Part shown: piece after piece, positions 1 through 6,778 of the stretch
Layout: the number at the start of each line of letters is the position of its first letter
Numbering within the stretch: the stretch's first letter is position 1
Origin: an uncultured Alphaproteobacteria bacterium
GTDB taxonomy: Bacteria; Pseudomonadota; Alphaproteobacteria; Minwuiales; Minwuiaceae
Assembly: GCA_913064755.1 (NCBI GenBank)
Contig: CAJYBQ010000177.1
Coordinates: 1-6,817 of the forward strand
Direction of reading: 5' to 3'
DNA length: 6,817 nt
Notes under the pieces: generated by a model
Database searches by the model: none
The model's input: only the letters and a program-made list of their open reading frames with translations
What the model was told of the DNA's origin: nothing
Position numbers and translations under genes: made by a program

Positions 1-1226
1 CGTTCATGCACCGCGCGCAACCTGCGGATGGCCGTGAACAGGCCGATGGCGCCGCCGCCCGAGGCCAGGAAGAGTTCCCGAGAGGCCGCCGAGATCTCGT
101 CCACCCGGTCGGGTCGCACGTCGCGCACCACCAGGATGCGCGTCTGCTTGCCGTAGTCGAATGGAGACGGAACGCTGATCCGTTCCGCCGGTCGCACCAG
201 GTGGGTCAGGCCCGTCCGTGCCTCCGCCGTGGCCCAGTCATCGCCGTCGGAACGGTCGCGCAGGCTGGCCGAGGTGATCACCACGCCGTGGGACGGTTTC
301 AGCACCACTTCGGCAAATGCCTTCATGGGATCGAGCATGTGGCGGTGATAGGCGACATCGGCTTCCCGCCCACCGATCCGGCGCAGCGCGAACCAGTCGA
401 TGAAACCCTCCGGGCGCGCCCCGCCAAGCCCCTGCAGCATCGAAATCCAGGCCGTCAGCAGGTTGCCCGCGCGGTAGTCGAGGCCGCTCACCGCCGCCTC
501 GATCCTCACGCGCTCCCCGGTCGGCAGTTCATCGGCCTCGTCATCCAGCCGGTCCAGCAGGGTCTGCTTCAGATCCTTCAGCGGCGACCGCAGGTCTTCC
601 AGCGCCCGCACCAGCTTGGCCGAAGCAGCGACCAGTCCGTCGATCGGCGGATCGGTCTCGCATTCCAGCCCGTAGAGATCATCGGGGTGATCGGCACGGG
701 CACGAAGCTGCTGGCGTACCGTTGCCAGGAACTCCTCAGTCGCGCCTTCCGGACTCTCGCCGCGCAGCCGCGTCTGCCAGTCGAAGCCGGGCAGGACACG
801 TGCCGCGTGGGTGGCGCGGTCCAGGGCCTCCGTCGCGGCGTCATCGCCGACGATCAGGTCCTGGATGCGTCGTGTCAGGCCGCGCGCCCTGCCCCGCGCG
901 CCATCTTCCGCCCCCCGGACCCAGCGACGCAGTTCGGCGGCCTCCTGCCCCGACAGTTCCGCCGCGAAGGCCGCGTCCGCCGCGTCGAACAGGTGGTGCC
1001 CCTCGTCGAACACGAACCGCTTCGCGCGTTGTTCATCGGCCGATTGCTGCACGGCACGTATCAGCACCAGGGCATGGTTCGCGATCACGATCTCGGCCCG
1101 TTCCGACCGCCGCCGGGCGTTCTCGATGAAACACTTCCGGTAATGGTCGCAGGCCGAGAAGACGCATTCACCGCGCCGGTCCGCCAGCGCCACTGTCCTG
1201 GCGGTGCCGAACAGGGTGACGAGCCA
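1..1226 (-). pseudogene. Downstream remainder of the DinG-like helicase (after the TAG), open at the left edge
   Basis: Reading from the codon after the TAG, the frame begins WLVTLFGTAR and carries the cysteine motif GECVFSAC, then KCF, the ANHAL segment, the DEGHH box and, near base 270, the TSASL helicase motif. It continues to the left edge (last full codon 3-5) with no stop. The first in-frame ATG after the TAG is only at 440, and the nearest GTG (1193) has an AGG just three bases upstream, too close for good initiation. Independent translation therefore looks unlikely, although a restart at the GTG cannot be excluded. This segment is best read as the rest of the same gene. Confidence 0.75.
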
Positions 1227-1229
1227 CTA
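1227..1229 (-). other. In-frame TAG (amber) codon inside the helicase gene
   Basis: On the minus strand the codons read GGT GAT TTT GCG TAG TGG CTC GTC, that is G-D-F-A-stop-W-L-V. Family-like sequence flanks the stop on both sides with no shift of frame, so one base substitution suffices to explain it. One-step restorations include CAG (Gln), GAG (Glu), TCG (Ser) and TTG (Leu); the sequence alone does not say which was ancestral. Confidence 0.95.
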
Positions 1230-2270
1230 CGCAAAATCACCCCCGCCCAGGTCACCGTCGCGCGTTGCCTCGATCCAGCGGGCCATCAGGGCCAGCGGCA
1301 CGATGTCGGCACGGCGCGCGGCACCGCCCTGCACGGCCTCCTGGAAGTTCAGCAGGCAGAGATAGTTCTCCCTGCCCTTGCGGATCACGGATTTCTCGGC
1401 CTTCCGGTTCGCGTCGGGGTACAGGCGGTCAAGTTCCTGGTCCAGTTGCCGTTGCAGGTTCTTCGTATAGGTCGACAACCAGACCGAACCGCCGTTCTTC
1501 TCCGCCCAGACTGATGCCGGCGCGACATAACCCAGCGTCTTGCCCGTTCCGGTTCCGGCCTCGGCCAGGACCACGTGCGGCTCGTCGATGCGTTCCCGTG
1601 GTGCGAAGGCGCGGGCGGCGCGGGCGGCATACTGCTGTTGTTCCGGACGGTCTTCCGCCCCGGCGTCCAGCATCTGGCGCAGTCGGTCCAGCGCCTCGAT
1701 CGGCTCAACCGGCGCATGTCCGGCGGGTGGCATTGGCGCCAGGTCGGGAAAGTCGGCCACCTGGGTCCAGGCATCCAGCCCGCGATGGCGACCGCGACCG
1801 GCCGTGACACCCAGCGCGCGCAGCACCGGCTCCGCCCATGGCCAGCCGCCGTCCGCCATGGCCCTGGCCAGCATGGCGGCACGGTCCCGTTGCGCCGCCG
1901 GAGTCAGTGAGAGGTCGTGCAACAGGGTCGCCGCCGCCTTGAACAATTGCGACGGGTCCGGCGGCAGGCCCAGCCCCGGCAGACCCACCGCCCGCATCAG
2001 CCCGTCGGCCGTCGGCAGGCAAAATGTTGCCGGCCGTGCGAAGGCAAACAGTTCAAGCAGGTCATAGGCCGGAAACGACGCAACCCCCAGCCGTCGCGCT
2101 ACATTGGGCATGTTGACCAGCAATGGCGGATCACCGCGCAGTCCTGCCCCGGCAGCCCGCGCATCCAGGCTCTCGATCTCCCCATCCGTGGTCACGCGCA
2201 CGATCCCGCGCCCGCTCAGGGCGACGGCGGGACAGTCGGGCAACAGGATTTCCGAATCGGCAGCGGTCAT
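1227..2270 (-). CDS. N-terminal fragment (347 aa) of the DinG-like helicase as it would be translated
   Basis: This is the part of the helicase readable before the TAG. It contains the N-terminal domain, including a segment near residues 69-80 rich in Leu, Phe and Glu (LLELFAFARP), then a linker, Walker A with lysine 244, motif Ia-like residues (STYTKNLQRQ, about 266-275) and the first iron-sulfur cysteine (305). It lacks Walker B and all the second RecA-like domain, so helicase activity is not expected from it alone. The ATG at 2270 is chosen because codons immediately upstream in this frame hold no other start and the next residues fit the family's beginning. No Shine-Dalgarno sequence precedes it. 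Confidence 0.6.
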   Translation of the reverse strand: MTAADSEILLPDCPAVALSGRGIVRVTTDGEIESLDARAAGAGLRGDPPLLVNMPNVARRLGVASFPAYDLLELFAFARPATFCLPTADGLMRAVGLPGLGLPPDPSQLFKAAATLLHDLSLTPAAQRDRAAMLARAMADGGWPWAEPVLRALGVTAGRGRHRGLDAWTQVADFPDLAPMPPAGHAPVEPIEALDRLRQMLDAGAEDRPEQQQYAARAARAFAPRERIDEPHVVLAEAGTGTGKTLGYVAPASVWAEKNGGSVWLSTYTKNLQRQLDQELDRLYPDANRKAEKSVIRKGRENYLCLLNFQEAVQGGAARRADIVPLALMARWIEATRDGDLGGGDFA

Positions 2271-2276
2271 GGCTGG

Positions 2277-2282
2277 ACTATA
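2277..2282 (-). promoter_or_regulatory. Possible -10 element for the helicase, implying a leaderless or near-leaderless transcript
   Basis: On the minus strand TATAGT (one mismatch to TATAAT) ends seven bases before the ATG at 2270. The hexamer 17 bases further upstream is ACCTAT, which is not a recognisable -35. If this is a real -10, transcription would begin at or within a base or two of the start codon, which would fit the missing Shine-Dalgarno sequence. It is a weak call based on one hexamer. Confidence 0.25.
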
Positions 2283-2334
2283 TCCATGTAGGGCCTTCGA
2301 TAGGTGCGGCGCGGAACCCCGAGCGCGGCGGCGC

Positions 2335-2363
2335 TTGACCTGCTCGGCAGCGGTGCCTAGAGC
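2335..2363 (+). promoter_or_regulatory. Candidate sigma-70-type promoter for valS
   Basis: TTGACC (2335-2340, preceded by C) and TAGAGC (2358-2363, preceded by C) are separated by 17 bases. The CTTGAC / CTAGAG form fits housekeeping promoters of alphaproteobacteria. Transcription would start near 2370, giving a leader of about 65 bases. The -35 is good and the -10 only fair. Confidence 0.5.
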
Positions 2364-2377
2364 TACCCCGCGCGCGT

Positions 2378-2392
2378 GCCATCCACGATGGC
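2378..2392 (+). repeat. Small perfect inverted repeat in the valS leader
   Basis: GCCATC, a CAC loop, then GATGGC form a six-base-pair stem with a three-base loop, lying in the predicted leader of valS. There is no run of T after it, so it is not an intrinsic terminator. No T-box landmark is visible, and the leader looks too short for one. The role is unknown and it may be chance in GC-rich DNA. Confidence 0.3.
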
Positions 2393-2424
2393 CTGCCGTT
2401 CACCGGATTCACGATACCAGACAT

Positions 2425-2428
2425 AAGG
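2425..2428 (+). promoter_or_regulatory. Weak ribosome binding site of valS
   Basis: AAGG ends seven bases before the ATG at 2436. It supports this start, which also gives the N-terminus expected for the family (MLDKTYRPQDVE). Confidence 0.5.
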
Positions 2429-2435
2429 TTCGGCC

Positions 2436-5069
2436 ATGCTGGACAAGACCTATCGGCCACAGGACGTGGAGCAGCGGCTCTATGACAGTTGGGAACAGGG
2501 TGGCCTGTTCAAGGCGGGGCGCGTGGATGGTGATCCCTTCACCATCGTCATTCCGCCACCCAACGTGACCGGCAGCCTGCACATGGGCCACGCGCTGAAC
2601 AACACGTTGCAGGACATCCTGATGCGCTGGCAGCGCATGAAGGGACGCGACGCGCTGTGGCAGCCGGGCATGGACCACGCGGGTATCGCCACGCAGATGG
2701 TGGTGGAGCGGATGCTGGCCGCGGATGGCATCGACCGCCGTGACCTGGGCCGGGAGACATTTGTCGACAAGGTCTGGGAATGGAAGGCCGAGTCCGGCGG
2801 CATGATCACGCGGCAGTTGCGCCGCCTCGGGGCGTCCTGCGACTGGAGCCGCGAGCGCTTCACCATGGACGATGGCCTTTCCACCGCCGTCACCAAGGTC
2901 TTCGTCGAGCTCTACCGTGACAAGCTGATCTATCGCGACAAGCGGCTGGTCAACTGGGATCCGAAGCTGCTGACCGCGATCTCCGACCTGGAGGTCGAGA
3001 CCCCCGAGTGGCAGGGTCGCTGGGGGGCCGTCCGCTCCCCCGCGGAAGGGCGCGAAGGCGCCTTCATGACCGTCGCCACCACCCGCCCGGAACCCATGCT
3101 GGGCGACACGGGCGTTGCCGTGCCCCCGGACGACGAGCGCTACCGCGACCTGATCGGCACCAATGTCGTGCTGCCGCTGGTCGGACGCCTGATCCCTATC
3201 GTCGCCGACGAATATGCCGATCCCGAACAGGGCTCCGGTGCGGTGAAGATCACCCCGGCGCACGACTTCAACGACTTCGAGGTCGGCAAGCGCTGCGATC
3301 TCGAGATGATCAACATCCTGGCTGCCCATGCGCATCTGAACGAGAACGTGCCGGAAGCCTACCGGGGCATGGAACGGTTTGCGGCGCGCGAGAAGGTCAT
3401 TGCCGACATGGATGCGCTCGGCCTGCTGGAGCGGATCGAGGACATCACCCACACGGTCCCCTTCGGCGACCGGTCCGGCGTCGTCATCGAACCCTGGCTG
3501 ACCGATCAGTGGTATGCCGATGCGGAAACCCTTGCCCGCCCGGCCATCGCGGCGGTCGAGGACGGCCGCGTCGAATTCGTGCCGAAGAACTGGGAAAACA
3601 CCTATTTCGAATGGATGCGCAACATCCGTCCCTGGTGCATATCGCGCCAGCTCTGGTGGGGGCATCAGATCCCGGCCTGGTACGGACCTGACGGGGAAGT
3701 CTTTGTCGCCTATGACGCGGCCGAGGCGCAGGCGGCGGCGGATGCGCACTACGGCAAGGCCGTGGAACTGACGCGTGACTCCGACGTGCTCGACACCTGG
3801 TTCAGTTCCGCCCTGTGGCCGTTTTCCACGCTGGGCTGGCCGGAAGAGACACCGGAACTGGCGAAGCACTATCCGACGGACGTGCTGATCACCGGTTTCG
3901 ACATCATCTTCTTCTGGGTCGCCAGGATGATGATGTTCGGCATGCACTTCATGAAGGAAGTGCCGTTCCACAAGGTCTACATCCACGCCCTGGTCCGCGA
4001 CGAGAACGGCCAGAAGATGTCGAAGTCGAAGGGCAACGTCATCGATCCGCTGGAACTGATCGAGGAATACGGCGCCGACGCGCTGCGCTTCACCCTGGCC
4101 GCGATGGCTGCACAGGGGCGTGACATCAAGCTGTCGGAACAGCGCGTCGCCGGCTACCGGAACTTCACGACGAAGATCTGGAACGCGGCCCGGTTCTGCG
4201 AGATGAACGAATGCGCGGTGACCCCGGGTTTCGACCCGGCGAAGCTGCAACAGCCGGTCAATCGCTGGATCGTCGGTGCCCTGTCGGATGCGGCAGGCGG
4301 GATCGACCGTGACCTGGCGGCCTATCGCTTCAACGATGCCGCGAACGGAATCTATCGTTTCACCTGGAACCTGTTCTGCGACTGGTACCTGGAATTCGCC
4401 AAGCCGCTGCTGCGTGCGAATGACCCGGATGTCGCCGGTGAAACACGCGCCACGGCCGCCTGGGTGCTGCAGCGCATCCTGACCATGCTGCACCCGTTCG
4501 CGCCCTACATCACGGAAGAACTGTTTCAGCAGATGGGTGGTGAAGGTTCGATCTCCACCAGCGCCTGGCCCGCGCAGGACAATGCCGACCCGGAGGCCGC
4601 GCGCGAGTTCGGCTTCATCATCGAACTGATCTCCGGCATCCGCTCCCTGCGTGCCGAATCCAACGTGCCCGCCAAGGCGGAACTGGCGGTGCATTTCCCT
4701 GACCTCGACCCCACGCGCCGAGGCTGGATCGATGGCAACTGGGAACTGCTGTCCCGCCTGGCCCGCCTGTCCGGTGTCAGTGAGGAGATGCCCGGTGGCA
4801 ACGATGCGGTGGAAGTGGTGGTGGACGGCGCGCGCGTTGTGCTCTCGCTGGCCGGTGCCATCGATCTGGACGCGGAGAAAGCCCGCCTGGCGAAGGAAAT
4901 CGGCAAGCTGGACACGGAGATCGAGCGGATCACCAAGAAGCTCGGCAACGAGAAGTTCGTGTCCCGGGCACCGGAGCATGTCGTTGCGCAGGAACGCGAA
5001 CGCCAGGCCGACGCGGAGGCGGCGAAGGAAAAGCTGCAGGACGCGCTCAACCGGCTGACGGCAGGCTGA
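2436..5069 (+). CDS. valS: Valyl-tRNA synthetase (877 aa)
   Basis: Class Ia aminoacyl-tRNA synthetase that joins valine to tRNA-Val using ATP in the cytoplasm and is essential for translation. The Rossmann catalytic core shows the HIGH-type motif HMGH (49-52), the MDHAGIATQ segment with Asp80, WCISRQLWWG from 400, and KMSKS at 527-531. The CP1 editing domain (about 190-330) has TTRPE (215-219) and KITPAHDFND from 271, which keeps Lys271, Thr273, Asp277 and Asp280. The anticodon-binding helical domain starts near Asn609-Arg-Trp. Residues from about 811 form a charged C-terminal coiled-coil arm that contacts tRNA. Length is slightly shorter than the E. coli enzyme (about 950), mainly through shorter insertions. 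Position 220 is proline where other family members carry threonine (TTRPET). The gene appears intact. The exported-protein gene starts four bases after its stop. A promoter candidate lies about 100 bases upstream of the ATG. Confidence 0.98.
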   Translation: MLDKTYRPQDVEQRLYDSWEQGGLFKAGRVDGDPFTIVIPPPNVTGSLHMGHALNNTLQDILMRWQRMKGRDALWQPGMDHAGIATQMVVERMLAADGIDRRDLGRETFVDKVWEWKAESGGMITRQLRRLGASCDWSRERFTMDDGLSTAVTKVFVELYRDKLIYRDKRLVNWDPKLLTAISDLEVETPEWQGRWGAVRSPAEGREGAFMTVATTRPEPMLGDTGVAVPPDDERYRDLIGTNVVLPLVGRLIPIVADEYADPEQGSGAVKITPAHDFNDFEVGKRCDLEMINILAAHAHLNENVPEAYRGMERFAAREKVIADMDALGLLERIEDITHTVPFGDRSGVVIEPWLTDQWYADAETLARPAIAAVEDGRVEFVPKNWENTYFEWMRNIRPWCISRQLWWGHQIPAWYGPDGEVFVAYDAAEAQAAADAHYGKAVELTRDSDVLDTWFSSALWPFSTLGWPEETPELAKHYPTDVLITGFDIIFFWVARMMMFGMHFMKEVPFHKVYIHALVRDENGQKMSKSKGNVIDPLELIEEYGADALRFTLAAMAAQGRDIKLSEQRVAGYRNFTTKIWNAARFCEMNECAVTPGFDPAKLQQPVNRWIVGALSDAAGGIDRDLAAYRFNDAANGIYRFTWNLFCDWYLEFAKPLLRANDPDVAGETRATAAWVLQRILTMLHPFAPYITEELFQQMGGEGSISTSAWPAQDNADPEAAREFGFIIELISGIRSLRAESNVPAKAELAVHFPDLDPTRRGWIDGNWELLSRLARLSGVSEEMPGGNDAVEVVVDGARVVLSLAGAIDLDAEKARLAKEIGKLDTEIERITKKLGNEKFVSRAPEHVVAQERERQADAEAAKEKLQDALNRLTAG

Positions 5070-5073
5070 GGCC

Positions 5074-5736
5074 ATGCGTCTGTCCCGCCTTTTGCTGCTT
5101 CTGATGCTGGGTACCGTCGCGCTTGGCCCGTCCGCATCGGCGCAGACGGACGACGCCTGGGCGGAACCGTTCCGACTGTTCCTGAAGGACAGCGATTACA
5201 TCGATGCCATCGGGCAGCAGATCAACCTGGTGGAACGCCAGATCGCGCCGGAATGCGTGCAGGTCCTGAGTGGTGCCGATCGCAAGCAGGTCCGCCTGCG
5301 GGTGAAGCCCGTGTTCAAGCCGGGCACCATCTGGCCGATATGGGGCGAATGGGGGGAGCAGGTCCAGATCAGCCGCTGTGGCGCGCCGGTGATCCACAAT
5401 ATCCTCGTCGTTGCCCGTCCCGACGGCGCACCGCAACTGACCTCCCTGCTGCCGGGCGACACCCGTGCAAGTGCCGAACTCCAGATCGATGCAGCCCTGC
5501 CCGTTGTCACCATCGCCAATGCGCGGATGGGCAAGGAATGTCCGTCCGGTCAGCGTGACATCACCGATACGGCCTTTGTCGGCTACCTGGATGGCACTGA
5601 ATCCCTGCCTGTCGCAGAGCGCAAATGGCGCGAATACTGGCAGGTCCGCATGTGCGGCAAGTCCCAGACCGTGCAGGTCGACTTCCTGCCCGATGGCAAG
5701 GGTGGCTTCACCCACATCGCGGACATCGTGGACTGA
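5074..5736 (+). CDS. Exported protein of unknown function (220 aa) with two cysteine-containing repeats
   Basis: I do not recognise a named family. The N-terminus is a standard Sec signal peptide: Arg2 and Arg5, a run of Leu at 6-10, a hydrophobic core to about 17, and a signal peptidase I site ASA|QT after residue 23. There is no lipobox cysteine and no later membrane segment, so a soluble periplasmic protein is likely. Four cysteines remain (61, 102, 156, 194), enough for two disulfides. The two halves resemble each other: Trp93..Glu95..Gln98..Cys102-Gly103, then Pro-Asp-Gly at 116-118, matches Trp185..Glu187..Gln190..Cys194-Gly195, then Pro-Asp-Gly at 206-208. The start lies four bases after the valS stop, and GAGG overlaps that stop codon, so transcription with valS and translational coupling are likely. 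The ATG is supported by the signal peptide immediately following it. It converges on the transporter gene. Confidence 0.85.
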   Translation: MRLSRLLLLLMLGTVALGPSASAQTDDAWAEPFRLFLKDSDYIDAIGQQINLVERQIAPECVQVLSGADRKQVRLRVKPVFKPGTIWPIWGEWGEQVQISRCGAPVIHNILVVARPDGAPQLTSLLPGDTRASAELQIDAALPVVTIANARMGKECPSGQRDITDTAFVGYLDGTESLPVAERKWREYWQVRMCGKSQTVQVDFLPDGKGGFTHIADIVD

Positions 5737-5790
5737 CCGGCCCCCCTACCCTGCCCGATCTTGCCCTCCTGCCCGAGGATACCTTCCGGC
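5737..5790. other. Short convergent spacer with a 9-base direct repeat
   Basis: C-rich gap between two convergent genes. CCTGCCCGA occurs at 5750-5758 and again at 5768-5776. I see no convincing stem followed by a T-run on either strand, so no intrinsic terminator is called here. The repeat may be chance in C-rich sequence. Confidence 0.4.
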
Positions 5791-6120
5791 TCAGTGGGTT
5801 GCGGATTCGGAGAACAGGTGGATGGTCAGCACGCCGCCGATGATCATGCCGAGACCGATCAGGGCGGGCAGGTCCAGCCGCTCCCCCATGACCACCCATC
5901 CGTACCCCGCGATCAGCACGATCCCGAGCCCCGACCAGACCGCGTAGAGCACCCCGATGGGGAACCGTTCCAGCGACAGGCTCAACATGAAGAAGGCGAG
6001 CGCGTAGCAGGCGAGAGAAAACACGGTCGGCAGGGGCTTGCTGAACCCCTCCGTTGCCTTCAGCGCGCTGGTGCCGGCGACCTCCCCCACGATGGCGATG
6101 ACAAGGTAGAGGTAATGCAT
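5791..6120 (-). CDS. emrE: EmrE-type small multidrug resistance (SMR) transporter (109 aa)
   Basis: Inner-membrane proton-coupled exporter; family members work as dimers and expel quaternary ammonium and other cationic drugs. Four hydrophobic segments are visible at about 3-20, 32-50, 57-76 and 86-104, the family's normal layout and length (about 105-110). Glu13 in the first helix corresponds to the essential proton/substrate glutamate (Glu14 of EmrE), and Tyr59 and Trp62 correspond to EmrE Tyr60 and Trp63. The segments EVAGTSALK, EGFSKPLP and YAVWSGLGIVLI fit the Qac/EmrE branch rather than the guanidinium-exporting SugE/Gdx branch, which has a different helix-1 signature. The ATG at 6120 has a good ribosome binding site. 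Transcribed divergently from the carbonic anhydrase-like gene and convergent with the exported-protein gene. Substrate is inferred from the family. Confidence 0.93.
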   Translation of the reverse strand: MHYLYLVIAIVGEVAGTSALKATEGFSKPLPTVFSLACYALAFFMLSLSLERFPIGVLYAVWSGLGIVLIAGYGWVVMGERLDLPALIGLGMIIGGVLTIHLFSESATH

Positions 6121-6127
6121 GGGTGTG

Positions 6128-6134
6128 TTCCCTT
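6128..6134 (-). promoter_or_regulatory. Ribosome binding site of the SMR transporter
   Basis: On the minus strand AAGGGAA ends seven bases before the ATG at 6120, a good Shine-Dalgarno match that fixes the start. Confidence 0.7.
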
Positions 6135-6235
6135 GGCGGCAGCCTGGCGGAGGGTTTTTCCGGTTGCCTGCCGGTGTGCCCGTGAACTACCCCTGTGGCA
6201 AGTGTCCGGTTCGACGGGCGGCATGTCCGATTTAC

Positions 6236-6241
6236 AGGGAG
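6236..6241 (+). promoter_or_regulatory. Ribosome binding site deciding the carbonic anhydrase-like start
   Basis: AGGGAG ends nine bases before the ATG at 6251 and six before the adjacent in-frame GTG at 6248. It rules against the upstream ATG at 6119, which lacks such a site and overlaps the divergent gene's start codon. Confidence 0.7.
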
Positions 6242-6250
6242 AGAAGCGTG

Positions 6251-6778
6251 ATGGAGCGCGGCAACAGCTATTCGTTTCGGGGCAAAAGCCCGAAGATCGC
6301 CGACACGGCCTTCATCGCGCCGGGCGCGCAACTGATCGGCGATGTGGAAATCGCGGACCGGGCCAGTGTCTGGTTCAACTGCGTCCTGCGCGGCGACGTC
6401 TGCCACATTCGCATCGGCGCACGATCCAATATCCAGGACGGCACCGTGATCCATGTGAACAGCGGCGATTTCCCGACCCTGGTGGGAGAGGACGTGCTGA
6501 TCGGTCACAAGGTCATGTTGCATGGCTGCGAAAGTCAGGCCCGCGCCTTCGTGGGGCGGAGTTCGGTGCGCATGGGTACCTGCGTCGTGGAGACCGGTGC
6601 CATGGTGGCCGCCGGAGCTTTCCTGCCGCCGGGCAAGATCGCGCGGAAGGGGGAGCTTTGGGCCGGCTGGCCCGCGAAGCCGATCCGCGCGATGACGGAT
6701 GAGGAGGCCGCCATGGTCGTCAATGGCCCGGCAAACTATGCTGAACTGGCCGCCGAATTTCGCAGGTTGCAGGACTGA
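6251..6778 (+). CDS. Gamma-class carbonic anhydrase-like hexapeptide-repeat protein, YrdA/PaaY-type (175 aa)
   Basis: Left-handed beta-helix protein of the gamma carbonic anhydrase superfamily, normally a trimer with a metal ion bound between subunits; cytoplasmic. Hexapeptide repeats run from about 22 to 130. The metal-binding histidines are present: His68 (IQDGTVIH), His86 (IGH) and His91 (LHGC), with the usual five-residue spacing of the last two. Arg47 and Asp49 (LRGD) and Gln62-Asp63 are also kept, so metal binding is expected, and hydration of CO2 is possible. Many YrdA-type members have no shown activity. The usual IGMGA stretch after the last histidine reads VGRSS (101-105), a mild departure. 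A C-terminal helix (NYAELAAEFRRLQ) is typical. Start at 6251 by its ribosome binding site; the longer frame from 6119 adds 44 residues unlike the family. GTG at 6248 is one codon earlier and cannot be excluded. Confidence 0.92.
   Translation: MERGNSYSFRGKSPKIADTAFIAPGAQLIGDVEIADRASVWFNCVLRGDVCHIRIGARSNIQDGTVIHVNSGDFPTLVGEDVLIGHKVMLHGCESQARAFVGRSSVRMGTCVVETGAMVAAGAFLPPGKIARKGELWAGWPAKPIRAMTDEEAAMVVNGPANYAELAAEFRRLQD

Larger units (their letters stand above)
1..2270 (-). pseudogene. DinG/XPD-like iron-sulfur ATP-dependent DNA helicase, interrupted by an in-frame TAG and cut by the window edge
   Basis: Superfamily 2 helicase of the DinG/XPD type, which uses ATP to unwind DNA during repair or replication, acting in the cytoplasm. 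From the ATG at 2270, residues 1-185 form a poorly defined N-terminal domain. Walker A is at about 236-245 (AEAGTGTGKT). Four cysteines spaced like the family's 4Fe-4S ligands are at 305, 369, 374 and 380. The DEGH Walker B box is at 422-425 and a TSASL motif III is near 666-670. Motifs V and VI would lie beyond the left edge. Codon 348 is TAG (1227-1229). I translated onward to base 3 and found no further stop or frame change, with G/C third-position bias kept throughout. The stop falls between the first and second iron-sulfur cysteines, so the short product would lack DEGH and three ligands. Either this is a recently inactivated gene or the TAG is a sequence error; the family assignment itself is firm. 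Confidence 0.85.

Noticed and set aside
6..1514. A 502-codon plus-strand open frame across the helicase region, which could suggest the minus-strand gene is not real there.
   Set aside because: The minus-strand frame shows helicase motifs in the right order (iron-sulfur cysteines, DEGH, TSASL); the plus-strand translation is low-complexity Arg/Pro/Gly-rich sequence typical of an antisense shadow.
2322..2335. AGCGC-GGCG-GCGCT hairpin just upstream of the valS -35.
   Set aside because: Five base pairs in very GC-rich sequence is expected by chance, and it lies before the predicted transcription start.
2409..5075. An 888-codon open frame on the minus strand, antisense to the whole of valS.
   Set aside because: The plus strand is an unmistakable valyl-tRNA synthetase. 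In GC-rich genes with G/C third positions, antisense frames commonly lack stops. The antisense product has no recognisable domain.
6162..6235. Promoter hexamers for the carbonic anhydrase-like gene, such as TTGCCT with a 17-base spacer to CTACCC, or TTCGAC with TACAGG.
   Set aside because: Neither pair has an acceptable -10, and the second would place the -10 on top of the ribosome binding site. A promoter must exist in this divergent spacer, but I cannot place it.
6119..6250. A 44-residue N-terminal extension of the carbonic anhydrase-like protein starting at the ATG at 6119, containing several cysteines.
   Set aside because: The extension does not resemble the family, overlaps the divergent gene's start codon and lacks a ribosome binding site, whereas AGGGAG stands correctly before 6251.
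6121..6250. A guanidine (mini-ykkC type) riboswitch upstream of the SMR transporter.
   Set aside because: I looked on the minus strand for two small hairpins with ACGR loops and did not find them; the transporter is also of the EmrE rather than Gdx type.
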